The position numbers and the translations under genes are program-made. From Simplicispira psychrophila DSM 11588 (GTDB lineage Bacteria; Pseudomonadota; Gammaproteobacteria; Burkholderiales; Burkholderiaceae_C), in contig NZ_JHYS01000003.1 in the NCBI RefSeq assembly GCF_000688255.1, forward strand, positions 186,001-250,000: a stretch of 64,000 nt of DNA, in the 5' to 3' direction. A model generated the notes under the pieces. That model searched no databases, was not told where the DNA came from, and saw only the letters and a list, made by a program, of their open reading frames with translations. The stretch's first letter is position 1, and each line of letters begins with the position of its first letter. Shown one piece after another: positions 46,794 to 56,526 of this stretch.

Positions 46794-49385
46794 TTAGGCC
46801 GCCCGCCGGGGTGCTGGCGTGGCAAGGTCAAGGCCCGGCTCTGGCAGTGGGGGGGCTGTAGTATCGCTGGATCGGCGCAGTAGGGCCATAATTTTTTCGA
46901 CATCCAGGCACTGCACCAGCACTTGCCCCTGATTGGCTTTAATCAGGCGGTCGATGAGTTGGCCGTTGTAGCCCGTCAGGGCCGGGGCCTGCATGATCCG
47001 ATGGCTGGCGAAAGTGGTCACCCCGTGCAGTTCATTGACCAGCAGACCGATGCGCCGGTCATCGTGTTCCAGCACGATGACTTGGCTGTGCGGTGTCGCC
47101 TGCGAGGGCGTGCCGCGCAGCAGGTGGCCCAGATCAAATACCCAGATATAGCCCGTGATGTTGCCCTGGGCCTTGCGCGCCACGGCCCCTACGCAGTAGG
47201 GCAGCCGACCCACCGAGACTGTGGCGATGGCGCTGGCGGGTAAGGCCTCCAAAATGCCTTGCGTGTCCAGAGCAAAGAGCCCGGCATCGACAAAAAATGT
47301 GGCCATTTCCTGGTTGCCTGGTGCTGTCACATCGGACACCAGCGTGGTGCGCCGGCGTTGGGCGGCATCGGTGGCGCCGCTTTGCACAGCACCAAACGAT
47401 TCAAAAGACAGCGCCAGTACGTCATGGCGGTAGCCATCGCTGACCTTGAATTCACGGTAGCCATTGGAGGCTGAACAACCCACGATGCAGTAGTGGCCGT
47501 CATGCACCATGGCGCGTGCCAAGCTGGCCCCATTGGGCAGTGCCTGCATGTCGCTGGGTAGAGCGAGAAACTGGCCCACTGGTCTTGTTGGGTCGGTGCT
47601 GGCAAGGACTTCTCCGCGGCGATCGACAAACACTGTGACTGTGTTGGGTTTGCCTGCTGTGGCGCTGTGCAGCATGGCGGCAAACTCCCCGCTGGCATTG
47701 AAAACAATGCCGATGCCCCCGACCACGGCGTTGTCATCGCCGGGCGTGCGAATAGCAGCGTGGTAGACGCAGGTGTGCTTGCCATCGTCCAGGGGCGAGG
47801 GTCCCCAGGGGGTGACGTGGTAGGACTGTGTGCTGGGCAAGGCGAGCACGGCAGCCAGCGTGTCTGACGCCAGCGACGTGCCCAGCACGCTGCTGCCATC
47901 TTGGCAGGTGGGACGGCTGGCGGCCACGATGTGGCCCTGGCGGTCGTACACCACCAGACGGGTGTACACCGTGTAGAGGCTATTGATGTGCTCCAGAAGT
48001 TGGCAAGCCCCGGTGGTATCTGGCGTGCGATTGGCCAGTAGGGCGCGCAGCGCGGGAGTCTGGGCCCACCAGCGGCAGTCGTTAGCACGCTCGTACAGGT
48101 TGCGGTCGAGCAGATCCACCAGCAATTGGGTCAGAAACTCGCTGTCACGCATGCTCGAGCTCAATACCGTGTCGTACAAATCACGGATGGATTGGCTGAA
48201 CATCTCGTTGGTGCGTGCACCTGTCTCACCAATCTGCTCCAGGATGGCCTTGAGCTTTTGCACTCCGCCTGATTGGCCGGCGGTCATGACCTGGCCATTC
48301 CAGACTACGCGGCGGATCGTGTCTGCAGCGCTGACGATTTCGTACAAAGGCGGGCAGAAAGTGTGTGCGTGCGCCAGCAGGCCCTGGGCGATGGCAGGTT
48401 CTAATCGGTCGATGGCCCGGCTGGGCTGGGCCACAAATGCCAGCTCTACCGGCACCATGACTTGGCCGCGCCAGCCAAGCGGGCCCGGGTAGCCCTGATA
48501 ACCCTGCGCCGCCACGGTTTGCGTCAAATAGGTGCGTCCGCCGTGCAGCAGCACAGGCGATGCCCTATTTTGGTGCACTGGCACCTGGGCACCGACGGGC
48601 ACCCAGAGCGGGTCAGCGCTGGCGATGACCCGGTTGTCAGCGTCCAGCAGCAGGGCGATATTGCGTGCGTTTTCGTTTTGCCGCGAGTGAAAGATGCCTT
48701 GCATCTCTTCCTGAAACGAGAAACTCAGGCACAGCACACCTACAGGCTCGCCAGTACGCGGGTGCAGCATGCGTTGTGAATAAATCAAGGCATGGGGCTT
48801 GCCCGGCCGCAGATCGGTGGCGCGGAAAGTCTCTACATAACTGTGGCTTTGCAGCGTTTGCGCCAGCAGGGGGTCGCGGCTGCCCTCTACGGGCGAGTCT
48901 TCGTCTATCTGCGCCAGCACGTTGCCGTGTAAATCCATCAGCATGATGTCGTCATAGACGGTGTATTTGCTGCGGTACTCGCGCAAGCGCGCCAACACTG
49001 GGCCCAGGTCGTTATCGACGCAGGCCACAAAGCGGCACAACTGCCGATCGGTGGCCAGAAATCCTACGTCGGCAGTGCGTTCGTAAAGATTACGCACCAT
49101 GATGTCGATGACATGGCGGGCGTGGGTGCTGATTTCTGACAGCACTTTGCCCAGTGATTCCTGCACCAAAGAAGTGACCAGATCACCTTCCAGTCTTTGA
49201 AAACCTTCGCGTGTAGCCGCCACCATCGGCAAGATGCTGTGGGCTTCTTGTGGGCAATTCATCTTGGCCGAAGCTTCAATCAGGCGCCACATCAGATTCA
49301 GCTCCCGCAGCGAACTCTCGCAACGTGTGACATTGCGCATGAACGGCATGAACATGTCGGTGTGGTCGATGGTATTGGATGGCAT
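46794..49385 (-). CDS. Soluble tandem-sensor protein with C-terminal CheW domain
   Basis: A protein of about 863 residues from ATG 49385 (MPSNTIDHTDMFMPFMRNVT). Two repeated sensor units share the motif NLYER followed by WW or F and a LYTVY/KYTVYDDIMLMD strand: about 107-235 and 450-560. Both look like cache-like ligand domains. The C-terminal 150 residues are a CheW domain (EMATFFVDAGLFALDTQGIL, VIVLEHDDRRIGLLVNELHG). No transmembrane helix and no methyl-accepting signalling domain are seen. It may link a soluble sensor to a chemotaxis array through CheW. A start at 49571 would add a poor-quality extension. Confidence 0.75.
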   Translation of the reverse strand: MPSNTIDHTDMFMPFMRNVTRCESSLRELNLMWRLIEASAKMNCPQEAHSILPMVAATREGFQRLEGDLVTSLVQESLGKVLSEISTHARHVIDIMVRNLYERTADVGFLATDRQLCRFVACVDNDLGPVLARLREYRSKYTVYDDIMLMDLHGNVLAQIDEDSPVEGSRDPLLAQTLQSHSYVETFRATDLRPGKPHALIYSQRMLHPRTGEPVGVLCLSFSFQEEMQGIFHSRQNENARNIALLLDADNRVIASADPLWVPVGAQVPVHQNRASPVLLHGGRTYLTQTVAAQGYQGYPGPLGWRGQVMVPVELAFVAQPSRAIDRLEPAIAQGLLAHAHTFCPPLYEIVSAADTIRRVVWNGQVMTAGQSGGVQKLKAILEQIGETGARTNEMFSQSIRDLYDTVLSSSMRDSEFLTQLLVDLLDRNLYERANDCRWWAQTPALRALLANRTPDTTGACQLLEHINSLYTVYTRLVVYDRQGHIVAASRPTCQDGSSVLGTSLASDTLAAVLALPSTQSYHVTPWGPSPLDDGKHTCVYHAAIRTPGDDNAVVGGIGIVFNASGEFAAMLHSATAGKPNTVTVFVDRRGEVLASTDPTRPVGQFLALPSDMQALPNGASLARAMVHDGHYCIVGCSASNGYREFKVSDGYRHDVLALSFESFGAVQSGATDAAQRRRTTLVSDVTAPGNQEMATFFVDAGLFALDTQGILEALPASAIATVSVGRLPYCVGAVARKAQGNITGYIWVFDLGHLLRGTPSQATPHSQVIVLEHDDRRIGLLVNELHGVTTFASHRIMQAPALTGYNGQLIDRLIKANQGQVLVQCLDVEKIMALLRRSSDTTAPPLPEPGLDLATPAPRRAA

Positions 49386-49728
49386 GGATAGCTTTCTTGG
49401 TAGGTGTCGCAGGTTGGTACCCACGCCAGGAACTGACCAAATATATAAAGCAAGAGACGGGCCAGGTGTCGGAATACCCATGGCCGCAGCCACCGTTATG
49501 GTTTCTTTCAGAGAAATAAACAGCATTTTGCATTGGGGGAAAAGCGCCAGCGCGGCACAAAAACAATGCAAGGCCCTGCCTTTTGTAGGACTGGTGCCAA
49601 AAAAAGTTTTTTGATCGGTCTATGTGATGTGTGTCTGACAACTCGTGGCTAAGATAGGACGTCTCTTGGCAGGCCAAGACCCTGGCCGCAGGGAAAGGCC
49701 CTCGTTTTTATCGTGTTGAAAGACTTGT
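49386..49728. other. Intergenic region upstream of the DUF883 operon
   Basis: 343 bases between the divergent CheW-domain gene and the DUF883 gene. It contains low-complexity A and T runs (for example AAAAAAAGTTTTTTG near 49598) that could hold promoters. No gene or repeat is visible. Confidence 0.4.
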
Positions 49729-50040
49729 ATGACAAAGAATTTTGCTGACGCCATCCCCACCACTCAAAGCGAATTGGAAAAACTGGTTGCGGATCTGCGC
49801 GGCCTGATCTCCAGCCGTGATCTGGACAGCCTTCCTGAAATTAAGGTATTGCGCCAACGTCTGGACGATGGCATGCACAGCGTGCGCGATGCCGCTGTGA
49901 ATGCTGCCCAGGACGCCGCCCGTCAGGCCCGTGAAGCTGCCCGTGTGGCTGACCGCTATGCGCATGATGAGCCGTGGCGCGTTGCCAGTGCAGCCCTGGC
50001 GGTGGGGGCCTTGGTGGGCTTTTTGCTTGCACGTCGCTGA
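49729..50040 (+). CDS. DUF883 (ElaB/YqjD-like) membrane protein
   Basis: A 103-residue protein of the ElaB/YqjD family, ending with a hydrophobic anchor (about 81-101, WRVASAALAVGALVGFLLAR). The N-terminal part is a soluble helix pair. In E. coli such proteins bind ribosomes at the inner membrane in stationary phase. It is the first of three genes in a membrane operon. Confidence 0.9.
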   Translation: MTKNFADAIPTTQSELEKLVADLRGLISSRDLDSLPEIKVLRQRLDDGMHSVRDAAVNAAQDAARQAREAARVADRYAHDEPWRVASAALAVGALVGFLLARR

Positions 50041-50100
50041 TCGCCGGATGATGGTGTCACGGCAGGCGCTGTCCCTGTCACTACCCAGAAAGGAGCACAC

Positions 50101-50496
50101 ATGAACTGGATTTCTTTGCTGGGGCTGGAAGCCTTTGTCGCACGCTGGCACGCTGCCGGAATCGAGAGTGCTCTGGCCGCTGAAGACCGTCTGGAGTTGG
50201 CGCATCTGGAGTGGCAGGCGCAAAAACAACGTTTGCGCCAAGTGCTGGTGCTGGCTTTGCTGGTGGCTGCACTCACGGTGGTGGCCCTGATAGTGCTGTC
50301 GCTGGCGCTGATTGTGCAGTTTTGGGACACGCCACAGCGCATTTTGGTGGCATGGTTGTTGGCCGGGGGCTGGTTGGTAGTCTGGGCTGGCATGTTGATG
50401 ACCTTGCTCTCGACGGCGCGCCAGGCGGGCAATGCCTTTGGGCTGACACGGCGTGAATTGAAGCAGGACTGGCTGGATATCAAGGAGCATTTGTGA
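50101..50496 (+). CDS. YqjE-like (phage holin family) membrane protein
   Basis: A 131-residue protein with two hydrophobic segments (about 50-74 VLALLVAALTVVALIVLSLAL and 85-104 ILVAWLLAGGWLVVWAGML). It follows DUF883 by 60 bases with AGGAG upstream and precedes the third gene with a four-base overlap. This is the YqjD-YqjE-YqjK operon layout. The name holin is a database label; a real lytic role is unlikely here. Confidence 0.88.
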   Translation: MNWISLLGLEAFVARWHAAGIESALAAEDRLELAHLEWQAQKQRLRQVLVLALLVAALTVVALIVLSLALIVQFWDTPQRILVAWLLAGGWLVVWAGMLMTLLSTARQAGNAFGLTRRELKQDWLDIKEHL

Positions 50497-50843
50497 TGAC
50501 ACACCCTTCCGCGCCTTCTACTTCTTCGGTTCCTTCAGCTGCCGCACCGGCGCTGCCTACGCCAACCGCAGATCAGCAGGTGGTGCTGGACCGTATCGCC
50601 GCGCAGCGCGAGCGTTTGCGCGACCGGCGTGCCCGGCGTGCACAGCAGCAAGTCATGCAGCGGGCTGAGCCGGGACTGCCGCCCGACGCCTCGGTGGCGC
50701 TGCGTGCGGTTGTATTTGCCAAACAGTACCCGTTGGCGGTGGCCGCAGTGGCAGGCGTAGCAGTTGTCGCTGGCCCCAAACGGCTGATGCGCTGGGCCGG
50801 CTTGGTGTTGCCGCTGCTGCTGCGTTTGCGCACGCAGCGTTGA
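50493..50843 (+). CDS. YqjK-like protein
   Basis: A 116-residue basic protein. Its N-terminal part is low-complexity (Ser/Pro/Ala), followed by an Arg-rich helix (QRERLRDRRARRAQQQVMQR) and a hydrophobic stretch (YPLAVAAVAGVAVVAGPKRL). It is the third gene of the operon, overlapping the second in ATGA. Family assignment rests mainly on position. Confidence 0.65.
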   Translation: MMTHPSAPSTSSVPSAAAPALPTPTADQQVVLDRIAAQRERLRDRRARRAQQQVMQRAEPGLPPDASVALRAVVFAKQYPLAVAAVAGVAVVAGPKRLMRWAGLVLPLLLRLRTQR

Positions 50844-50876
50844 TTTTTTCTGTGCCGCGTTGGTAGCGCAGTCCCC

Positions 50877-50920
50877 AAAAAAAAGAGCGACCCGTCATGT
50901 CTGACGGGTCGCTCTTTTTA
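50877..50920. terminator. Bidirectional intrinsic terminator after the YqjK-like gene and pyrD
   Basis: AAAGAGCGACCCGTCA and TGACGGGTCGCTCTTT form a 16-bp perfect stem around TGTC, with A and T runs on either side. It serves both the plus-strand operon and convergent pyrD. Confidence 0.93.
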
Positions 50921-50930
50921 CTTTTTTTGC

Positions 50931-52016
50931 TTATGCCATGGCTTTGATAGCCCGCGCAGCACGGCTGGGTAGTCCCGGGCCTTCATAAATCAAGCCGGTA
51001 TAGATTTGCACTACATCGGCACCGGCGCGGATTTTGCTGATGGCATCCTGCTCACTCAGAATGCCGCCCACGCCAATGATCGGAAAGCGGCTACCCAGGG
51101 CCGAGCGCAATTGGCGAATCACCTGGTTGCTGGTTTCCAGCACTGGTGCGCCACTCAGGCCGCCGGTTTCTTCGGCATGGCGCTGGCCTTGCACCGCGTC
51201 GCGGCGGATGGTGGTATTCGTGGCGATCACGCCGTCCATGCCGTGGCGTTGCAGCGTGGCGGCAATCACGCCCACCTGCGTTTCATCCAAATCAGGGGCA
51301 ATCTTGACAAAAATCGGCACCCGGCGGGCGCTGCTATAGCCTTTGCTATCGGTTTGCGTGTATTGCTGCTGTAGCACTTCGCGCCGCTCGGCAATCGCGC
51401 CCAGCAAGCTGTCCAAGGCCGCATCGCTTTGCAGTGCGCGCAGGTTTTGCGTGTTGGGCGAACTGATGTTGATGGTGACGTAGTCGGCGTGCGGATAGAC
51501 GCCGTCGAGGCAGGTCAAGTAGTCGCTGGTGGCGTCTTCGATGGGGGTGCTGGCGTTCTTGCCAATGTTCAGGCCCAGCAGCATCGGGTGGTGGCCCTTG
51601 CTTTGCGTGCGAAATTTGGCCTGCTGCACATGGCGTACAAAGGCGTCCAGGCCGTCGTTGTTAAAGCCCAAGCGGTTGATCAGGGCTCGGCTCTCAGGCA
51701 GACGGAACATGCGCGGCTTGGGGTTGCCGGGCTGGGGCTTGGGTGTGACGGTGCCCACTTCAACAAAACCAAAACCCATGGCGCCCAGCGCGTCGATGCA
51801 ACGGGCGTTTTTGTCCAGTCCCGCGGCCATGCCGACGCGGTTGGGGAAAATCAGACCTGCCAGCTCGATCGGATCGTCAATGGTTTCGTGGCACCAGGCC
51901 CATTGCAGTGGCGAGCCTTGGCCGCGTGCCAGCATATCCATAGTGAAGTCGTGGGCGGCCTCGGCGTCCATGCCAAACAAAAACCGGCGGGTGAGAGCGT
52001 AGGGAATCAGTGACAT
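50931..52016 (-). CDS. pyrD: Dihydroorotate dehydrogenase (quinone)
   Basis: Oxidises dihydroorotate to orotate with quinone in pyrimidine synthesis. The 361-residue protein is of class 2, with an N-terminal membrane-associated region ([20 protein letters not shown]). FMN-binding text includes [14 protein letters not shown] (about 60), [17 protein letters not shown] (about 90), [11 protein letters not shown] (about 183, with the catalytic serine region) and IIGVGGILS near the C-terminus. It is divergent from rpiA. Confidence 0.97.
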   Translation of the reverse strand: MSLIPYALTRRFLFGMDAEAAHDFTMDMLARGQGSPLQWAWCHETIDDPIELAGLIFPNRVGMAAGLDKNARCIDALGAMGFGFVEVGTVTPKPQPGNPKPRMFRLPESRALINRLGFNNDGLDAFVRHVQQAKFRTQSKGHHPMLLGLNIGKNASTPIEDATSDYLTCLDGVYPHADYVTINISSPNTQNLRALQSDAALDSLLGAIAERREVLQQQYTQTDSKGYSSARRVPIFVKIAPDLDETQVGVIAATLQRHGMDGVIATNTTIRRDAVQGQRHAEETGGLSGAPVLETSNQVIRQLRSALGSRFPIIGVGGILSEQDAISKIRAGADVVQIYTGLIYEGPGLPSRAARAIKAMA

Positions 52017-52052
52017 GGGGATAATTCAGAATTCATCCCCTGATTCTCCCCC

Positions 52053-52742
52053 ATGACAACACCTACTCCCCTGACACAAGACGAACTCAAGACACTGGTC
52101 GGCCAAGCGGCGCTGCAATACATCACGCCGGGCGACATCATCGGCGTGGGTACCGGCTCGACAGTCAACAAGTTCATCGACGCGCTGGCCAGCATCAAAG
52201 ACCAGATTCGTGCTGCCGTCTCCAGCTCGGTCGCCAGCACCGAGCGCCTGCAAGCCATCGGCATCCCCGTGCTGGATGCGAATGAAGTCGAGAGCCTGGC
52301 GGTCTATGTGGACGGCGCCGATGAAATCGATGGCCACGGCCACATGATCAAAGGCGGCGGCGCTGCCTTGACACGCGAAAAAATTGTCGCGTCGCTGGCG
52401 CAGCGCTTTATCTGCATTGCCGACGAATCCAAGCGTGTGGAGGTGTTGGGCCAATTTCCGTTGCCAGTCGAAGTCATTCCGATGGCGGCGAAACAGATAG
52501 CACGCCGCTTTGCTGCTCTGGGAGGTCAAGCCGTGCTGCGCTGCAAGAGCGGCCAGCCTTTAGTCACCGATAACGGCCAGCATATTTTGGACGTCACTGG
52601 CCTGGCGATTGCCGATCCGCTGACATTTGAATCAGAAGTGAACCAGTGGCCGGGCGTGGTGACGGTCGGTGTGTTTGCACACCAAAAAGCCTCAGTCTGC
52701 CTGCTGGGTACGACACAAGGCGTGCAGACGCTGGTGTATTGA
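52053..52742 (+). CDS. rpiA: Ribose-5-phosphate isomerase A
   Basis: Interconverts ribose-5-phosphate and ribulose-5-phosphate in the pentose phosphate pathway. The 229-residue protein has [15 protein letters not shown] (about 28-42), [26 protein letters not shown] (split as [10 protein letters not shown] and [13 protein letters not shown], about 86-112), with catalytic Asp and Lys residues expected there. The 36-base gap to pyrD has GGGGAT and ATCCCC arms but no clear ribosome site. Confidence 0.96.
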   Translation: MTTPTPLTQDELKTLVGQAALQYITPGDIIGVGTGSTVNKFIDALASIKDQIRAAVSSSVASTERLQAIGIPVLDANEVESLAVYVDGADEIDGHGHMIKGGGAALTREKIVASLAQRFICIADESKRVEVLGQFPLPVEVIPMAAKQIARRFAALGGQAVLRCKSGQPLVTDNGQHILDVTGLAIADPLTFESEVNQWPGVVTVGVFAHQKASVCLLGTTQGVQTLVY

Positions 52743-52772
52743 GCCTCAGCAGCTGCTCAATCTGTTCAAACT

Positions 52773-53420
52773 CTAGAAACGAATTCCCGCCGGGTTGCTG
52801 GGGCCAGGGCCGGTGGGTGTGGTGGGCGCAGGGCGCAGCGCATCGCGTGGCGGGGTTTGCGCCGCAGCGGCTGCTGGCACAACAGGTTTGACGGCTACCA
52901 ATGGCATAGCCGCCGGTTGACGGTAGTTGCTCGGCAGCTCTGATTTTTTCGGGTAGCCGGCGGCGTCCAGGTACTGTGTCCACTCGCTGTCTGAAAAACC
53001 GGTCAGGTGCTGACCGCCAATGGTGCCAAAGGGCAGGCTGGAGCCGCCGCCCAGGCGTCCCAGCTCCACGATGTCTTCGTTGCTGCTGACACTGCGCTCG
53101 GTGAACGGCACGCCGCGCCCGACCAGCAGGTTGCGGGCACTGGTGCAGGGCGCGCAGTCAGCTGCGGTGTAGAGCGTGACGGGAAAGCGCGACGCCACTT
53201 GGCGCAAGGTGTAAGGCAGGGCGCTGCTACCGTCCGCGCTTGCGGGCGTGTCGGCGGCTCTGGTGGGCTTGGCGTCTTCGTTCGGCGCGCGGTCAGAAAA
53301 TGTTACTTTGCCATCGGGGCCGACGATGCGGTAGACCGGCTGGGCCTGGACCAAGCTGGAGCAGGCCAGGGCGCACAGGGCCGCAGCCAGAGTCAGCGTG
53401 GTGTGGGCTGGCAAGTGCAT
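52773..53420 (-). CDS. DUF4124 and glutaredoxin-like exported protein
   Basis: A 215-residue protein with a signal peptide (about 1-26, LTLAAALCALACSSLVQAQP). A DUF4124 domain follows (VYRIVGPDGKVTFSDRAPN), then a glutaredoxin-like domain with the redox motif CAPC (TAADCAPCTSARNLL, about 91-105) and TIGGQHLTGFS (cis-Pro-like area replaced). A Pro/Ala-rich tail ends the protein. It probably acts in the periplasm on thiols. It is convergent with rpiA and downstream of the M3 peptidase gene on the same strand. Confidence 0.85.
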   Translation of the reverse strand: MHLPAHTTLTLAAALCALACSSLVQAQPVYRIVGPDGKVTFSDRAPNEDAKPTRAADTPASADGSSALPYTLRQVASRFPVTLYTAADCAPCTSARNLLVGRGVPFTERSVSSNEDIVELGRLGGGSSLPFGTIGGQHLTGFSDSEWTQYLDAAGYPKKSELPSNYRQPAAMPLVAVKPVVPAAAAAQTPPRDALRPAPTTPTGPGPSNPAGIRF

Positions 53421-53471
53421 GGTGTCATTTTCAAAAAATTGAGCGTGCGCTGGTGCAACATTCGCACATTT

Positions 53472-55502
53472 TCAGGCCATGCCCTGGTGGCGCAGCAACG
53501 CGTCCAGGCTCGGCTCGCGGCCCCGGAAGGCTTTGAACGATTCCATTGCCGGGCGGCTGCCACCGGCTTCCAGAATGGTCTGGCGGTAACGGCGGCCGGT
53601 GTCGGCGTTGGGAGCGCCATCAGCGCCGATGGTTTCTTCAAACGCGGCGTAGGCGTCAGCGCTGAGCACTTCAGCCCATTTGTAGCTGTAGTAGCCGGCG
53701 GCGTAGCCCCCGGCAAAAATATGGCTGAAGGTGTGCATGGTGCGGCTGAAAGCCGGCGGCTGCAGCACGGCGACTTCATCGCGTACCTGGGTCAGCAGGG
53801 GCATGAAGTCGTGCGCCGGGTTGTGTGCGGTGTGCAGCAGCATGTCGAACAGCGAGAACTCGATCTGGCGCAGTGTCTGCATGCCGCTCTGGAAATTTTT
53901 GGCAGCCAGCATTTTGTCGAACAGCGCGCGCGGCAGCGGCTCGTCCGTCTCGACGTGGGCGGTCATGTGTTGCAGCACATCCCACTCCCAGCAGAAATTT
54001 TCCATGAACTGGCTCGGCAGTTCGACCGCATCCCATTCGACGCCGCCAATGCCCGACACGTCGCGCTCATTCACTTGCGTCAGCATGTGGTGCAGGCCGT
54101 GGCCGAATTCGTGGAACAGGGTGATGACGTCGTCGTGTGTCAGCAACGCCGGTTTGCCATCAACGCCGCTGGCGAAGTTGCACACCAGATGCGCCACCGG
54201 TGTTTGGAGTACGCCGGTATCGGGGCGCAGCCAGCGCGTGCGCATGTCGTCCATCCAGGCGCCGCCGCGCTTGCCGGTGCGTGCGGGTTGGTCCAGATAA
54301 AACTGGCCGACCAATTCGCCGCCGCGCTCGATGCGGTAGAACTGTACGGCCGGATGCCAAACGGGCGCATGGTCGGGACGGATGGCGACTTCAAACAGCG
54401 TTTCGATGATCTTGAACAGGCCGGCCAGCACCTTGGGGGCGGTGAAGTATTGCTTGATCTCTTGCTCGCTGAAGGCGTAGCGTGCTTCTTTGAGCTTTTC
54501 GGCCACATATGGCCAGTCCCAGGGCTGTGGGTTGGGCAGGGCCAGCGACTCAGCGGCAAAGGCGCGCAGATCAGCCACGTCTTTTTCTGCATAGGGGCGC
54601 GCGCGCGTGGCCAAGTCGCGCAAGAAGGTGATGACTTCATCCGCTGATTCAGCCATTTTCGGCACGACTGAGACTTCGCCAAAGTTGGCATAGCCCAGCA
54701 GGTGTGCTTCTTCTTGGCGCAGCGCCAGAATTTGCTGGATCAGCGCAGTGTTGTCGTATTGCGCGGCATCGCCGGTCGACTGGTCGGAGGCGCGCGTGAC
54801 ATGGGCGTGATAAAGCGTTTCGCGCAGTGTGCTGCTGGCGGCAAATTGCATCACCGGCAGATAGCACGGCATTTTCAAGATGAGCTTGTAACCGTCTTTG
54901 CCTTCAGCACGGGCCGCTTCCAGGGCGGCTTGTTGCACGTCGGCAGGTACGCCATGCAGTTCATCGGCGCGCGCGTAGTAGCTGTAGGCGTCGGTGGCGT
55001 CGAGGGTGTTTTCGCTGAATTTTTGCGCCAACTCGGCTTGGCGCTCTTGAATTTGCGCAAATCGCTCTTTGGCCGCGCCGGTCAACTCGGCGCCCGACAG
55101 CACGAAGTTGCGTACGGCGTTTTTGAGTGCTTGGCGCTGTTCGTCGTTCAACGTCGCCGGGTCGATGGCCTTGTACTTGGCGTACAGCCGCTCGTCGGCG
55201 CCCAGGCGCGTCCAGAACTCGGTCACGCGCGGCAAGGCTTCGTTGTAAGCGGCGCGCAGCTCGGGCGTGTCGGCCACGCTGTTCAGGTGGCTGACTACAC
55301 CCCACGAGCGTCCCAGTTGCTCGGTGGCCACGTCCAGCACGGCGGCGATGGCGCTCCAGCGGGCGGGGAATTGCGGCGCGGTAACTGTTTCAAGGGCCTG
55401 GTTGGCACGCGCCAGCAGCGTATCCAGGGCCGGTGCCACGTCGCTGGGGGTGATGCGGTCGAACGCGGGCAAGGCGGAGAAGTCGAGGAGGGGATTGCTC
55501 AT
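53472..55502 (-). CDS. prlC: M3 family oligopeptidase (oligopeptidase A)
   Basis: A 676-residue cytosolic zinc metallopeptidase that degrades short peptides. The zinc motif HEFGHGLHHML is at about 460-470, with the third ligand Glu some 25 residues later (GIGGVEWDAVELPSQFMENF). N-terminal helical domain precedes it. The start is ATG 55502 (MSNPLLDFSALPAF). Upstream lies folD, 63 bases away and in the same orientation. Confidence 0.96.
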   Translation of the reverse strand: MSNPLLDFSALPAFDRITPSDVAPALDTLLARANQALETVTAPQFPARWSAIAAVLDVATEQLGRSWGVVSHLNSVADTPELRAAYNEALPRVTEFWTRLGADERLYAKYKAIDPATLNDEQRQALKNAVRNFVLSGAELTGAAKERFAQIQERQAELAQKFSENTLDATDAYSYYARADELHGVPADVQQAALEAARAEGKDGYKLILKMPCYLPVMQFAASSTLRETLYHAHVTRASDQSTGDAAQYDNTALIQQILALRQEEAHLLGYANFGEVSVVPKMAESADEVITFLRDLATRARPYAEKDVADLRAFAAESLALPNPQPWDWPYVAEKLKEARYAFSEQEIKQYFTAPKVLAGLFKIIETLFEVAIRPDHAPVWHPAVQFYRIERGGELVGQFYLDQPARTGKRGGAWMDDMRTRWLRPDTGVLQTPVAHLVCNFASGVDGKPALLTHDDVITLFHEFGHGLHHMLTQVNERDVSGIGGVEWDAVELPSQFMENFCWEWDVLQHMTAHVETDEPLPRALFDKMLAAKNFQSGMQTLRQIEFSLFDMLLHTAHNPAHDFMPLLTQVRDEVAVLQPPAFSRTMHTFSHIFAGGYAAGYYSYKWAEVLSADAYAAFEETIGADGAPNADTGRRYRQTILEAGGSRPAMESFKAFRGREPSLDALLRHQGMA

Positions 55503-55565
55503 GCGGGCTTAGGTGGCGCTGTAGGGTGACAGTTCAAGTCAACGGTAAAAAAACGCAGCTGCTTT

Positions 55566-56432
55566 TTAGGCGCTGAGGGGGGCGCCAGCAGCGCGCTCGG
55601 CGGCTTCCAGGGTATTGACCAGCAGCATGGTGATGGTCATCGGGCCCACACCGCCGGGCACCGGGGTGATGTGGCTGGCGACGGCTTTCACACCCTCAAA
55701 GTCCACGTCCCCGCAGAGCTTGCCTTCGTCGTTGCGGTTCATCCCGACGTCCAGCACCACCGCACCGGGTTTGACCATGTCGGCGGTCAGCACATTGCGC
55801 TTGCCCACGGCGGCGACGATGACGTCGGCTTGCAGCGTCAGCGCTTTCAGGTCTTTCGTCGCGCTGTGGCAGAGGGTGACGGTGGCATTTTTGCCCAGCA
55901 GCATCAACGCCATCGGTTTGCCGACGATGTTGCTGCGGCCAATCACCACCGCGTGTTTGCTGCGCAGGTCGTAGCCGATGCTCTCTAACATCTTCATGCA
56001 GCCGTAAGGAGTGCACGGCCAAAAGCCGGGCATGCCGGTCATCAGTGCACCGGCGCTGGCGATGTGAAAACCGTCCACATCCTTGGCTGGCGAGATGGCT
56101 TCGATGACTTTTTGTGCGTCGATGTGCGCCGGCAGGGGTAGCTGCACCAAGATGCCGTGGATGCTCGGGTCGTTGTTCAGTGCTTCGACACGCGCCAGCA
56201 GATCCGCTTCGCTCAGGGTCGGCTCGTAGCGCTCCAGCACCGAGTGCAGTCCGGCGTCTTCGCAGGCCTTGACCTTGTTGCGCACATAGACCTGCGAGGC
56301 CGGGTTGTCGCCCACCAGTACCACGGCCAGACCGGGCGTCACGCCACGGGCTTGGAGTGCGGCAGTGCGCTGGGCGACCTCGGTGCGCAGTTGGCGGGAA
56401 AGGGCGTTGCCGTCAATCAGTTGGGCTGTCAT
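55566..56432 (-). CDS. folD: Bifunctional methylenetetrahydrofolate dehydrogenase/cyclohydrolase
   Basis: Interconverts methylene- and formyl-tetrahydrofolate with NADP, supplying one-carbon units. The 288-residue protein shows [20 protein letters not shown] (about 40-60, with the catalytic Lys), [39 protein letters not shown] (Rossmann part, about 165) and [16 protein letters not shown]. The ATG is followed by [15 protein letters not shown]. Confidence 0.98.
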   Translation of the reverse strand: MTAQLIDGNALSRQLRTEVAQRTAALQARGVTPGLAVVLVGDNPASQVYVRNKVKACEDAGLHSVLERYEPTLSEADLLARVEALNNDPSIHGILVQLPLPAHIDAQKVIEAISPAKDVDGFHIASAGALMTGMPGFWPCTPYGCMKMLESIGYDLRSKHAVVIGRSNIVGKPMALMLLGKNATVTLCHSATKDLKALTLQADVIVAAVGKRNVLTADMVKPGAVVLDVGMNRNDEGKLCGDVDFEGVKAVASHITPVPGGVGPMTITMLLVNTLEAAERAAGAPLSA

Positions 56433-56446
56433 GTCTGAAAATAGGA

Positions 56447-56501
56447 GTAAAAACAGCTTCTGGCGCTTATGGGATAAGCGCTAGAAGCTATTAAATTGAG
56501 A
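56447..56501. repeat. Interspersed palindromic element (folD/response regulator gap)
   Basis: AGCTTCTGGCGCTTAT, loop GGG, ATAAGCGCTAGAAGCT: the most perfectly paired copy (56455-56489), with arms of 16 bases and one mismatch. It sits 23 bases upstream of folD's start and past the response regulator stop, so it may also serve as a terminator. Confidence 0.85.
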
Positions 56502-56526
56502 GTAATTGACGCTGACGAAGTACCGA

